A stretch of DNA of 27,745 nt from DASYTH01 sp035762905 (GCF_035762905.1 NZ_DASUCC010000141.1:1-27745), one strand, 5' to 3'; shown: positions 13,402-21,493, numbered from the stretch's first letter. Notes: a model not told the origin generated them from the sequence alone. Translations and numbers: made by a program.

Positions 13402-15774
13402 ATGGCAGAGGCCCAGGCACTGCCCGTGTTGCCGTTGGACGACACCGTCCTGCTGCCGGGCATGGTGGTGCCGATCACGCTGGCCGGCACCGACACGGCT
13501 GCCGAGGTCCGGGCCGCGGTCGAGGCCGCGCAGGCCGCCGCGGAGCCGGGCGAGAAGCCGCGGGTGGTGCTGGTGCCCCGGCTGGACGGCAAGTACGCAA
13601 AGGTCGGCGCGCTCGGCGTGATCGAGCAGGTCGGCCGGCTGCCCGGCGGCGAGTTGGCCGCCGTGGTGCGCGGCTCGGCTCGGGTGCGGATCGGCGCCGG
13701 CACCACCGGACCCGGCGCGGCGCTGTGGGTCGCCGTCGAGGTGGTCGAGGAGCCGCCGGCCGGCGACCGGGGCCGTGAACTGGCCCGCGAGTACAAGAGC
13801 GTGGTCACCACGATCCTGCAGCAGCGTGGGCTGTGGCAGATCGTGGACACGGTGGCCCGGATGGACGACCCCGCCGCCCTTGCCGACATGGCCGGCTACG
13901 CCGCCTACCTGACCGACGAGCAGCGGATGTGGCTGCTGGAGACGGCCGACCTGACCGCCCGGCTGGAGAAGCTGCTGGAGTGGGCCCGCGAGCACCTGGC
14001 CGAGCTGGACGTCGCCGAGACAATCCGCAAGGACGTCAAGGAGGGCATGGAGCGCCAGCAGCGTGAGTTCCTGCTGCGTGAGCAGCTCAAGGCCATTCGC
14101 AAGGAGCTGGCCGAGCTGGACGGCAAGCCCGCCTCGGAGGAGGCCGACTACCGGGACCGGGTCGAGGCCGCCGAGCTGCCGGCGAAGGTCCGCGAGGCGG
14201 CGCTGGTCGAGGTGGACAAGCTGGAGCGCACCGCCGATCAGTCGCCCGAGGTGGGCTGGATCCGCACCTGGCTGGACACCGTGCTCGAGCTGCCCTGGAA
14301 CACCCGGACCGAGGACGAATACGACGTCCGCGGCGCCCGGGAGATCCTCGACGCCGACCACGCCGGGCTCGACGACGTGAAGGACCGGATCATCGAGTAC
14401 CTGGCCGTGCGCAAGCGGCGCGCCGAGCGCGGCCTCGGGGTGGTCGGCGGCCGGCGCAGCGGCGCGGTGCTGGCCCTTGCCGGCCCGCCCGGGGTCGGCA
14501 AGACCTCGCTCGGCGAGTCGGTGGCCAGGGCCATGGGCCGCAAGTTCGTCCGGGTCGCGCTCGGCGGCGTGCGGGACGAGGCGGAGATCCGCGGACACCG
14601 GCGCACCTACGTCGGCGCCCTGCCCGGCCGGATCGTGCGGGCCATCGCCGAGGCCGGCTCGATGAACCCGGTGGTGCTGCTCGACGAGATCGACAAGGTC
14701 GGCGCGGACTACCGGGGCGACCCGACCGCCGCGCTGCTCGAGGTGCTCGACCCGGCGCAGAACCACACCTTCCGGGACCACTACCTCGAGGTCGAGCTGG
14801 ACCTGTCCGATGTGGTCTTCCTGGCCACCGCGAACGTGGTCGAGGCCATCCCGGCGCCGCTGCTCGACCGGATGGAGCTGGTCACCCTGGACGGCTACAC
14901 CGAGGACGAGAAGGTCGTCATCGCCCGCGACCACCTGCTGCCCCGCCAGCTCGAGCGGGCCGGGCTCACCGCCGAGGAGGTCGCCGTCGACGACGGCGCG
15001 CTGCGGTTGATCGCCGGCGAGTACACCCGGGAGGCCGGGGTGCGCCAGCTCGAACGGTCCATCGCCCGGATCCTGCGCAAGGTGGCCGCCCGGCTGGCCG
15101 TCGACGAGCTGACGCTGCCGGTCGCGGTCGGCGGCGCGGACCTGCGGACCTACCTGGGTCAGCCGAAGCACACGCCGGAGTCGGCCGAGCGCACCGCGGT
15201 GCCCGGCGTGGCCACCGGCCTTGCCGTCACCGGAGCCGGCGGCGACGTGCTGTTCGTCGAGGCGTCGCTGGCCGACGCGGCGACCGGCTCCGCGGGCGTC
15301 ACGCTGACCGGTCAGCTCGGCGAGGTGATGAAGGAGTCCGCCCAGATCGCGCTGTCCTACCTGCGCTCCCGGGGCGGGCCGCTGGAGCTGCCGGTCGGCG
15401 AGCTGGCCGAGCGCGGCGTGCACGTGCACGTCCCGGCCGGCGCGGTGCCCAAGGACGGGCCGAGCGCGGGCGTCACCATGACCACCGCGCTGGCCTCGCT
15501 GCTGTCCGGCCGCCCGGTGCGCGCCGACGTGGCGATGACCGGCGAGGTGTCGCTGACCGGCCGGGTGCTGCCGATCGGCGGGGTCAAGCAGAAGCTGCTG
15601 GCCGCCCACCGCGCCGGCATCACCACGGTGCTGCTGCCCAGCCGCAACGAGCCGGACCTGGACGAGGTCCCGGCGGCCGTCCGCGATGCCCTCACCGTGC
15701 ACCTGGTCGGCGACGTCCGCGAGGTGCTCGACCTGGCCCTGGAACCGGCGAACGCCCAGGCCCGCGCGGCCTGA
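13402..15774 (+). CDS. lon: ATP-dependent Lon protease
   Basis: A 790-residue LonA protease that unfolds and degrades damaged and selected regulatory proteins in the cytoplasm. The LAN substrate-binding domain (about 5-200) begins LPVLPLDDTVLLPGMVVPITL. The AAA+ module has Walker A GPPGVGKTS (361-369) and Walker B VVLLDEID (424-431), with GGVRDEAEIRGHRRTYVGALPG between them. The S16 protease domain has the catalytic Ser in PKDGPSAG (S688) and Lys in GGVKQK (K731), the same 43-residue spacing as in E. coli Lon. ATG at 13402 follows TTGGAGGG by a few bases. A HAIR operator sits immediately upstream. The next gene converges with no base between the two stop codons. Confidence 0.97.
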   Translation: MAEAQALPVLPLDDTVLLPGMVVPITLAGTDTAAEVRAAVEAAQAAAEPGEKPRVVLVPRLDGKYAKVGALGVIEQVGRLPGGELAAVVRGSARVRIGAGTTGPGAALWVAVEVVEEPPAGDRGRELAREYKSVVTTILQQRGLWQIVDTVARMDDPAALADMAGYAAYLTDEQRMWLLETADLTARLEKLLEWAREHLAELDVAETIRKDVKEGMERQQREFLLREQLKAIRKELAELDGKPASEEADYRDRVEAAELPAKVREAALVEVDKLERTADQSPEVGWIRTWLDTVLELPWNTRTEDEYDVRGAREILDADHAGLDDVKDRIIEYLAVRKRRAERGLGVVGGRRSGAVLALAGPPGVGKTSLGESVARAMGRKFVRVALGGVRDEAEIRGHRRTYVGALPGRIVRAIAEAGSMNPVVLLDEIDKVGADYRGDPTAALLEVLDPAQNHTFRDHYLEVELDLSDVVFLATANVVEAIPAPLLDRMELVTLDGYTEDEKVVIARDHLLPRQLERAGLTAEEVAVDDGALRLIAGEYTREAGVRQLERSIARILRKVAARLAVDELTLPVAVGGADLRTYLGQPKHTPESAERTAVPGVATGLAVTGAGGDVLFVEASLADAATGSAGVTLTGQLGEVMKESAQIALSYLRSRGGPLELPVGELAERGVHVHVPAGAVPKDGPSAGVTMTTALASLLSGRPVRADVAMTGEVSLTGRVLPIGGVKQKLLAAHRAGITTVLLPSRNEPDLDEVPAAVRDALTVHLVGDVREVLDLALEPANAQARAA

Positions 15775-16419
15775 TCAACCCCGCTCGAGGAACGTGAGCA
15801 CCGCCCGCACCCGGCGGTGCTCCTCGGGATCCGGCTCAAGGCCGAGCTTGCTGAAGATGTTTCCGACGTGCTTCTCCACCGCGCCGTCCGAGACCGTGAG
15901 AGTCTTCGCGATGGCCACGTTGGACAGTCCCTGGGCCATCAGACCGAGCACCTCGCGTTCCCGAGGGGTGAGCACGTCGATGGGATTGCGCCGACCGCGG
16001 GCCATGAGCTGCGCGATCACCTCCTGATCGATGCACGTGCCGCCGCCGGCGACCCGGTGCACCGCGTCCACGAACTCGGCGACGTCGGCCACCCGCTCCT
16101 TGAGCAGGTAGCCGACGCCGCCGGCCCCCCCGGCCAACAACTCGACGGCGTAGCGCTCCTCCACGTACTGGGACAGCACCAGCACCGGCAGCCCCGGCAA
16201 CTGCTCGCGGGCCGCGAGCGCCGCCCGCAGCCCCTCGTCGGTGAACGTCGGCGGCATCCGGACGTCCACGATCGCCAGGTCGGGACGGTGCTCGCTGACC
16301 GCGACCAGCAGCCCCTCCCCGTCCTCGACCGCCGCGACCACCTCGATGTCCTCGTCGGCAAGCAATCGCTGGATCCCGGCGCGCAACAGCACGGAATCCT
16401 CGGCGATCACCACGTGCAT
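15775..16419 (-). CDS. NarL/FixJ-type response regulator
   Basis: A 214-residue two-component response regulator. The receiver domain (1-120) has the acidic pair in IAEDS, the phosphoacceptor Asp at 52 in LAIVDVRMPP, a Ser in the switch position (LSQY) and the conserved Lys in YLLKERV. The C-terminal LuxR-type helix-turn-helix (about 145-205) reads LTPREREVLGLMAQGLSNVAIAKTLTVSDGAVEKHVGNIFSKLGL. It overlaps the 3' end of the upstream histidine kinase gene by 13 bases, so the pair is translated together. Its stop abuts the stop of lon. Target genes cannot be named. Confidence 0.94.
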   Translation of the reverse strand: MHVVIAEDSVLLRAGIQRLLADEDIEVVAAVEDGEGLLVAVSEHRPDLAIVDVRMPPTFTDEGLRAALAAREQLPGLPVLVLSQYVEERYAVELLAGGAGGVGYLLKERVADVAEFVDAVHRVAGGGTCIDQEVIAQLMARGRRNPIDVLTPREREVLGLMAQGLSNVAIAKTLTVSDGAVEKHVGNIFSKLGLEPDPEEHRRVRAVLTFLERG

Positions 16420-17627
16420 GGCAGGTCGGCCCTGATCACAGTCGGTCCCCCGATCGGACTCACCACGGTCATCACGCCGTCAATCGTGGCAGCCCGGTCG
16501 GCCAGGCCGGCCAACCCGCCCCCGGCGTGGAACACCGCTCCGCCGTCGCCGTCGTCGGTCACCTCGACCACGACCATGTCGCCGGACGGCCGCTCCTCCC
16601 GCCACACCTTCACCGTCACCTGGCTGGCATTGGCGTACTTGGCGACGTTGGTCAGCGACTCGCCCACGATGAAGTACGCCGTGCTCTCCACCGCCGCGGG
16701 CGGCCGCGGGTCCACCGTCACCTGCACGTTCACCGGAACCGGGCTCTTGGCCGCCAGCGAGGACAGCGCCGCGTCCAGGCCCCGGTCGCCCAGCACCGCC
16801 GGGTAGATGCCCCGAGCCAGGTCGCGCAGCTCGGAGACGGCCAGCTTGGCGTCCGCGAGCGCCTCGCCCACCAGCAACTTGGCGCCGTCCGGGTCGGCCT
16901 CGAACTTCTTCTGCGCCCGGCCGAGCCCCATGGCCACCGCTACCAGGCGCTGCTGCGCCCCGTCGTGCAGGTCACGCTCGATCCGCCGCCGCTCGGCCTC
17001 GGCCGCGTCCACGCCGCGCGCCCGGGACGCCTGCAGCCGCTGCGCCCGCTCGCTGAGCTGGGCGGCGGTGTTCGGCCCGAGCAACGCCATGGCCAGCTGG
17101 GCGTGCAGCGAGGCGATGAACGGCAGCACCCAGATCCCGATCGGAAGGATGATCGTGCCGGCGATGGCCAGCGCGAACTCCACCACGCTGATCGGGAAAG
17201 TGATCATCAAGTAGGCGAGGTTGCGCCAGGTCTGCGCGTCGGTCAGCTGCTGGCGCCACTTCTGCAGCACCGAACCGGTCCGCTCGCGCCGAGGCGTCGG
17301 GATCTGCACCCCGAGCGTTGCCTTGATCAAACCGCGGTGGGCCGCGGCGAGGCCGTAGATCAGCTGGGTGGCGATCATCATCATCGGCACGCCGACCCAG
17401 ATGACCAGGGTGCCCAGGCCGACCGCCAGCATCGTGACCAGCATGACGAAGCCGATCAGGCTCAGCGGGTACCCCCCGAGCATGAACCCGATGGAGCCGG
17501 CCACGCGCCGAACCGGGCGCCACTCGCGGTGCGTGGTAACGGGTTCGGCCACGTCACCAGCATCCCCCACCCCGGGCGACGATGGCACCGCGGCCAGGTG
17601 CGGCTGCATGCGCACCGGCTCGGTCAT
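16407..17627 (-). CDS. Sensor histidine kinase (HisKA_3) with membrane sensor domain
   Basis: A 406-residue kinase. An N-terminal 'sensor' domain (about 38-200) has four hydrophobic segments, with the family phrase VIWVGVPMMMIATQLIYGLAAAHRG. The dimerisation and phosphotransfer helix follows with the phospho-His in RRIERDLHDGAQQRLVA (H221). The ATPase domain (about 300-400) has the N-box ESLTNVAKYANA and the G-box GGLAGLADRAATIDG. The ATG at 17627 is chosen because the TGA of the preceding gene overlaps it (ATGA). The cognate regulator overlaps its 3' end. It belongs to the DesK-like class that often monitors the membrane; the signal is unknown. Confidence 0.93.
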   Translation of the reverse strand: MTEPVRMQPHLAAVPSSPGVGDAGDVAEPVTTHREWRPVRRVAGSIGFMLGGYPLSLIGFVMLVTMLAVGLGTLVIWVGVPMMMIATQLIYGLAAAHRGLIKATLGVQIPTPRRERTGSVLQKWRQQLTDAQTWRNLAYLMITFPISVVEFALAIAGTIILPIGIWVLPFIASLHAQLAMALLGPNTAAQLSERAQRLQASRARGVDAAEAERRRIERDLHDGAQQRLVAVAMGLGRAQKKFEADPDGAKLLVGEALADAKLAVSELRDLARGIYPAVLGDRGLDAALSSLAAKSPVPVNVQVTVDPRPPAAVESTAYFIVGESLTNVAKYANASQVTVKVWREERPSGDMVVVEVTDDGDGGAVFHAGGGLAGLADRAATIDGVMTVVSPIGGPTVIRADLPCTW

Positions 17628-18316
17628 CGCGTCACGCCCAAGCCGACACCGGGAACCCAGGCCACCGAGCTCATCGCGTTCATTCGGCGCACGCTCGGGC
17701 CGAGCAGGGCGCGGGCGTACCGGGCGTGCAGCGCGCCGAGCCCCTTGGTGATCAGCACGGTCACGGCCAGCAGCAGCGCGCCGACCGCCGCCCAGGGCAG
17801 CGCCTCGAAGCTCGAGTCGATCGACACCATCGGATGGTCGTCCCACACCGGGTAGGCGTCGTCCGGCAGGAACGGGTGCAGCAGCGGCAGGAGCAGCAGC
17901 CACAGGCTGGCCGACCACAGCGTCACCATCAGGGTGAACTCGGCGATCCCCACCGGCAGCATGAGCAGGAAGTACGTCATGTCCTTCCAGGTCGCCGGGT
18001 CCCGCATCCGGGTCTTCCACTGCCCGGCGAGCGTGTCCGGCAGCGGCCGGTACGGCGTGGCGACGTAGGTGCGCAGCATGGCGTGCACCCGCTGCCGCTC
18101 CAGCCGGGCCCCGCCCCGCCAGACCAGCATGGCCAGCGCCAGCACCGGCACGCCCACCCAGATGATCGCCGTGCTCAGGCCCACGGAGACCGCGGTGACC
18201 ACGAACACGAACGACGCGATGCCCACCGGCAGGTTCAGCAGCAGGTACAGCAGCGAGCCCAGCACCGGCGGGTTGGGACGGGTGCCGTCGCTCTCGGTGA
18301 CGTCTGCCGGAAACAT
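17624..18316 (-). CDS. Sensor-domain-only membrane protein
   Basis: A 230-residue membrane protein with the same 'sensor' domain as the kinase downstream, but no kinase core. Four hydrophobic segments (about 18-55, 105-140 and 178-195) surround SAIIWVGVPVLALAMLVWRGGARLERQR; the matching phrase VIWVGVPM occurs in the kinase. The ATG at 18316 lies seven bases behind a strong GAGGAG; the longer frame to 18421 adds only Arg-rich leader sequence. Stop and kinase start overlap (ATGA), so it forms one operon with kinase and regulator. It may be an accessory sensor that pairs with the kinase in the membrane, or the remnant of a duplicated kinase. Both are inferences. Confidence 0.88.
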   Translation of the reverse strand: MFPADVTESDGTRPNPPVLGSLLYLLLNLPVGIASFVFVVTAVSVGLSTAIIWVGVPVLALAMLVWRGGARLERQRVHAMLRTYVATPYRPLPDTLAGQWKTRMRDPATWKDMTYFLLMLPVGIAEFTLMVTLWSASLWLLLLPLLHPFLPDDAYPVWDDHPMVSIDSSFEALPWAAVGALLLAVTVLITKGLGALHARYARALLGPSVRRMNAMSSVAWVPGVGLGVTR

Positions 18317-18453
18317 CGTCGATCTCCTCACGGTTCGTGTTCGCCGTACCGTCAGCATGCCGCTGACGAGGGCGAACGACCATGGGGTGGGCCGGTATGC
18401 CGGAGGTAGGGCTAGCCCCACCTAACCGGAATGAGCCGGGCGCGCCCGGGCGT

Positions 18454-18459
18454 TATCCT
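18454..18459 (+). promoter_or_regulatory. Candidate -10 element of ssrA
   Basis: TATCCT fits TANNNT and lies 21 bases upstream of the mature 5' end of tmRNA. The precursor is trimmed by RNase P, so a short 5' extension is expected. No clear -35 is seen. Confidence 0.4.
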
Positions 18460-18480
18460 TGGTGGACTGACCCACAACAA

Positions 18481-18851
18481 GGGGGTGAACGGTTTCGACT
18501 CTGGACGTTGAGCCAGGGGAAGCGTGCAGGTGCAGGCGAGAGACCACCTCAAGCGTCGCCGCAAACCAATAAGCGCCAAGACTACAAGTCAGCGCGACGT
18601 CGCCCTCGCTGCCTAAGCGAGCGTGATGTCTGTCGGCCCGGGTTCGCCTCCGACCCGGTTCGCCGGCATCAGCTAGGAGGCTTACCGCCGCGGATCGGCC
18701 GCGGATCCACGGCGGGACACCCACAGCGGCTGGGCCCGTCACACCGGCTTGTTCACGTGACCGGTGGGGCCGAGTAGAGACAAGGTGAACTGCGCACGGA
18801 GAAGCCCTGACAAGGCGGCAGAGGACCCGGGTTCGATTCCCGGCACCTCCA
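18481..18851 (+). ncRNA. ssrA: Transfer-messenger RNA (tmRNA)
   Basis: A one-piece tmRNA of about 371 bases before CCA addition. The 5' end GGGGGTGAACGGTTTCGACT is the classic tmRNA start. The 3' end GGTTCGATTCCCGGCACCTCC supplies the T-loop and the 3' arm of the acceptor stem, pairing with GGGGGTG over 7 bp with one G-U, followed by discriminator A at 18851. CCA is not encoded. The tag frame is 18575-18616, with GCC as the resume codon and TAA as stop, giving AKTTSQRDVALAA. It ends in the ALAA degron read by ClpXP-type proteases. The region just before the resume codon (aaaccaataagc) matches the mycobacterial layout. Its protein partner SmpB is encoded at 11961-12437. Confidence 0.96.
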
Positions 18852-18860
18852 CGCAGGCAT

Positions 18861-18889
18861 GCCCTGTCCGCGGAAAGCGCGGACGGGGC
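18861..18889 (+). terminator. Terminator of ssrA
   Basis: GCCCTGTCCGCG and CGCGGACGGGGC form a 12-bp stem with one G-U pair and a GAAAG loop, nine bases after the tmRNA 3' end. A short T-rich patch (tattttct, from 18899) follows ten bases later. Size and position fit an intrinsic terminator. Confidence 0.8.
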
Positions 18890-18903
18890 GTGTCGCGTAT
18901 TTT

Positions 18904-18956
18904 CTGGGGGCCAAGCCCCCAGACCCCCGGCCGGGGGCAGGCCCCCGGACCCCCCC
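18904..18956. repeat. GC-rich palindromic extragenic element
   Basis: A dense cluster of perfect inverted repeats. CTGGGGGC-caa-GCCCCCAG (18904-18922) is followed by the 14-base palindrome CCCCCGGCCGGGGG (18924-18937). CCGGGGGC-ag-GCCCCCGG (18931-18948) overlaps that palindrome, and a C-run follows to 18956. The arms share the GGGGGC/GCCCCC core, so alternative folds are possible. It follows the ssrA terminator. Elements of this make-up recur between genes in actinomycete genomes; whether this one is multi-copy cannot be tested from one window. Confidence 0.6.
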
Positions 18957-19029
18957 GCGTGGTCGGTTGTGCACTTGGGTGTTCCTGGGCCGTTGTTCTC
19001 ACCTTTGCTCTGGGCCGTCCTTAACTTGG

Positions 19030-19067
19030 CCCTCTTCCTTCCTCCCTCTCTCCCTCTCTCTTCTTCT
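19030..19067. other. 38-base pure polypyrimidine tract
   Basis: The plus strand is exclusively C and T for 38 bases, an uncommon run in this genome. The complementary strand is a GA-rich purine tract with several GGG runs. It lies 58 bases upstream of the exonuclease III start. Such tracts can form triplex or quadruplex structures; no function is shown. Confidence 0.7.
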
Positions 19068-19113
19068 GTCGCTCTGTCGCGCTGCCCGTGCGTCTTGTTG
19101 TTCGGGGCCCGAA

Positions 19114-19119
19114 TAGGGT
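19114..19119 (+). promoter_or_regulatory. -10 element for leaderless xth transcript
   Basis: TAGGGT fits TANNNT and is followed by six bases and the GTG at 19126. G-rich bases precede the GTG but no AGGAGG-like site does, so a leaderless transcript is plausible. Confidence 0.35.
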
Positions 19120-19125
19120 TGGGGG

Positions 19126-19989
19126 GTGCGGGTTGCTACGTGGAACGTGAACTCGGTGAAGCAGCGGGTGGGGCGGCTGTTGCCGTGGTTGGATCAGCGC
19201 CGGCCGGATGTGGTGTGTCTGCAGGAGACGAAGGTTTCCGACGACGCCTTTCGCGAGCTGTTGGGGGCGGAGTTGGGGGAGCGGGGGTACGAGGTCGCGC
19301 TGCACGGGGAGGTGCAGTGGAACGGGGTGGCGATCTTGTCGCGGGTGGGCCTTGAGGATGTGACGCTGGGGGTGGAGGGGGCGCCGGGGTTTCCCGAGCC
19401 GGAGGCGCGGGCGGTCGCGGCGACGTGTGGTGGGGTGCGGGTGCACTCGTTGTACGTGCCGAACGGGCGGGTGCCGGACTCCGATCACTACCGGTACAAG
19501 CTGGCGTGGTTGGGGGCGTTGCGTGAGGTGGTCGGGGCGGGGCCGCGGGACGTCCTGCTGTGCGGGGACATGAACATCGCGCCGACGGACGCGGACGTGT
19601 TCGACCCGGACGCCTACATCGGGCAGACGCACGTGACCGGGCCGGAGCGGGCGGCGCTGGCCGGATTACAGGAACTGGGCTTGCACGATGTGGTGCGGGA
19701 GCGGTGGCCGGGTGAGCGGGTGTTCACCTATTGGGATTACCGGGCGGGGATGTTCCACAAGGATCTGGGAATGCGGATCGACCTGGTGCTGGCGAGTGCG
19801 CCGGTGGCCGGGCGGGTGCGGGCGGCGTGGGTGGACCGGCACGCGCGCAAGGGGACCGGCCCGAGCGATCATGCGCCGGTGATCGTCGATCTTGACCAGG
19901 CCCCGGACGGGGACATCGGTCCGGTCGTCCCGCCGCCGTCGGCGCCGGCGGTCAAACGGGGGTCGGTGCGGCTACCGCAGTCGCGATAA
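19126..19989 (+). CDS. xth: Exodeoxyribonuclease III (AP endonuclease)
   Basis: A 287-residue Mg-dependent nuclease of base-excision repair that cuts DNA at abasic sites and trims 3' ends. Motifs in order: RVATWNVNSVKQR (N7 region), VVCLQETKVSD (metal-binding Glu), SLYVPNGRVPDSDHY.YKL, LLCGDMNIAPTDADVFD, YWDYRAGMFHKDLGMRIDLVLAS and the catalytic SDHAPVIVDL. All catalytic residues are present. The C-terminal tail (about 262-287) is Pro/Asp-rich and outside the family core. The start is GTG at 19126. Leucine is often TTG and glycine often GGG here, unlike the CTG/GGC-rich neighbours, which may mean a different evolutionary history. It is followed by the GntR gene after 14 bases. Confidence 0.95.
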   Translation: MRVATWNVNSVKQRVGRLLPWLDQRRPDVVCLQETKVSDDAFRELLGAELGERGYEVALHGEVQWNGVAILSRVGLEDVTLGVEGAPGFPEPEARAVAATCGGVRVHSLYVPNGRVPDSDHYRYKLAWLGALREVVGAGPRDVLLCGDMNIAPTDADVFDPDAYIGQTHVTGPERAALAGLQELGLHDVVRERWPGERVFTYWDYRAGMFHKDLGMRIDLVLASAPVAGRVRAAWVDRHARKGTGPSDHAPVIVDLDQAPDGDIGPVVPPPSAPAVKRGSVRLPQSR

Positions 19990-20003
19990 CGAGAGGACCT
20001 GCC

Positions 20004-20699
20004 GTGCCTGTCACCGACGAGGCCATCGAGAAGATCAAGGCCATGATCGTCACCGGTGAGCTGGGCCCGGGCGACCGGCTGCCCAAGGAGAACGACCTCG
20101 CCGAGCGGTTGGGCCTGTCCCGCAACTCGCTGCGCGAAGCGGTGAAGGCGTTGTCCCTCATTCGCGTGCTTGACGTGCGGCAAGGCGACGGCACCTATGT
20201 GACCAGCCTGGAGCCCAACCTGCTGCTGGACGCGATGAGCTTCGTGGTCGACTTCCACCGCGACGACACCGTGCTCGAGTTCCTCGAAGTGCGCCGCATC
20301 CTGGAGCCGGCCGCTACCGCGATGGCCGCGGCCCGCATGGCCGACGTGGAGGTCGCCGACCTGCGCCGGGTGCTCGAGGCACTCGACGACGCCCCGACCA
20401 TCGAAGCGCTGGTGGCCAACGACCTGGAGTTTCACCGGCGGATCGCCCTCGGCTCGGGCAACACCGTGCTGTGCTCCCTGCTCGACGGGCTGTCCGGGCC
20501 GACCACCCGGGCCCGGATCTGGCGCGGCCTCACCCAGGAGGGCGCGGTCGACAAGACCCGCGAGCAGCACGCCGCGATCTGCGACGCCATCGAGGCCCGC
20601 CAACCCGAGGTGGCCCGGTCCTGGGCCACCGTGCACATCGCCGGGGTCGAGCACTGGCTGCGCAGCACCCTGGTCGACGCGGGCGCTCAGCTCAGGTAG
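20004..20699 (+). CDS. GntR/FadR-family regulator, probably of the fucose operon
   Basis: A 231-residue regulator. The winged helix (about 5-70) reads GDRLPKENDLAERLGLSRNSLREAVKALSLIRVLDVRQGDGTYV. The all-helical FCD ligand domain (about 85-215) carries the acidic and His positions used for metal and carboxylate ligands: EVRRILEP, NDLEFHRRIA, EQHAAICDAI and HIAGVEHWL. Members of this class often bind sugar acids. The GTG at 20004 follows GAGAGGAC by a proper distance and comes 14 bases after xth, so the two may be cotranscribed. Its 3' end overlaps the lactonase gene of the convergent operon by 13 bases. Control of that operon is inferred from this neighbourhood and family habit. Confidence 0.9.
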   Translation: MPVTDEAIEKIKAMIVTGELGPGDRLPKENDLAERLGLSRNSLREAVKALSLIRVLDVRQGDGTYVTSLEPNLLLDAMSFVVDFHRDDTVLEFLEVRRILEPAATAMAAARMADVEVADLRRVLEALDDAPTIEALVANDLEFHRRIALGSGNTVLCSLLDGLSGPTTRARIWRGLTQEGAVDKTREQHAAICDAIEARQPEVARSWATVHIAGVEHWLRSTLVDAGAQLR

Positions 20700-21493
20700 A
20701 CCCGGGTCGCCGTGCCGCCGAGCACGGCCGCCCGCTCCGCCGCCGAGGCCCCGGCGAGCAGCTCGGCGGTCAGCGCGCGCACCGCGCGGTAGCCGCCGGC
20801 CAACTCGCACACCGGCCAGTCCGAACCGAACATCACCCGGTCCGCGCCGAACCGGTCCAGCACGTGCTCGGCGTAGGGCCGGATGTCGGCCACGGCCCAG
20901 GACGACCAGGATGCCTCGGTGACCAGCCCGGACAGCTTGCACGTCACGTTCGGCAGCCGCGCCAGCTCGGTGACCCAGGACGCCCACGGCTCCCACTCGC
21001 CGCCGGCGATCCCCGGCTTGCCGGCGTGGTCGAGCACGAACGCCAACTCCGGCACCTGCCGGGCCACGGCCAGCGCGGCGTCGCGCTGTGCGGCCCGCAC
21101 CAGCAGGTCGTAGACCAGCCCGGCCCCGGCCAGCCGGCGCAGACCGCGGCCGACATCGGGACGCAGCAACCAGTCCGGATCCGGCTCGTCCTCGACCTGG
21201 TGCCGGACACCGACCAGCGGGCCATCCGGCACCCGGAGATCCGCGGCGGACAGGTCCACCCAGCCGATCACCCCGACCACCAGCCCGCCGCTTTCCCTTG
21301 CGGTGGCCAGGAACTCCGCGGTTTCGGCCACCGAGGACACGGTCTGCACCAGCACCGTCGCGGTCACCTCCGGCCCGGCCGCCGCGCGCAGGTCGTCCAG
21401 CGTGTACCGCCGCTGGATCGCGGCCAGCCCGGTCAGCCACGGGTACACCCGCCGCGCCGGGTCCCAGAGGTGGTGGTGCGCGTCGACGATCAT
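20687..21493 (-). CDS. L-fucono-1,5-lactonase-type amidohydrolase
   Basis: A 268-residue TIM-barrel hydrolase of the amidohydrolase_2 group. It opens with IVDAHHHLWDPARRVYPWL, the HxH metal motif in the exact form seen in sugar lactonases. Further motifs are VLVQTVSSVAETAEFL, GVIGWVDL, GVRHQVEDEPDPDWLL, FVLDHAGKPGI (metal His), KLSGLVTE and MFGSDWPV (catalytic Asp). It probably opens L-fuconolactone to L-fuconate in the cytoplasm. The ATG at 21493 overlaps the stop of the aldo/keto-reductase gene (ATGA), so it is the last gene of the operon. No terminator is visible beyond its stop; it overlaps the convergent GntR gene instead. Confidence 0.85.
   Translation of the reverse strand: MIVDAHHHLWDPARRVYPWLTGLAAIQRRYTLDDLRAAAGPEVTATVLVQTVSSVAETAEFLATARESGGLVVGVIGWVDLSAADLRVPDGPLVGVRHQVEDEPDPDWLLRPDVGRGLRRLAGAGLVYDLLVRAAQRDAALAVARQVPELAFVLDHAGKPGIAGGEWEPWASWVTELARLPNVTCKLSGLVTEASWSSWAVADIRPYAEHVLDRFGADRVMFGSDWPVCELAGGYRAVRALTAELLAGASAAERAAVLGGTATRVYLS

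Noticed and set aside
13327..15702. A 791-codon open frame antisense to lon
   Set aside because: Lon has full family similarity on the other strand; long antisense frames are a by-product of high GC at third codon positions.
16407..18383. A single 658-codon kinase frame
   Set aside because: Its first ~250 codons are an out-of-frame reading of the sensor-only gene; the kinase proper starts at 17627 with an ATGA overlap.
18739..19002. Small frames over the tmRNA 3' end and the GC-rich repeat
   Set aside because: They read through a structural RNA and palindromic DNA; no protein evidence.
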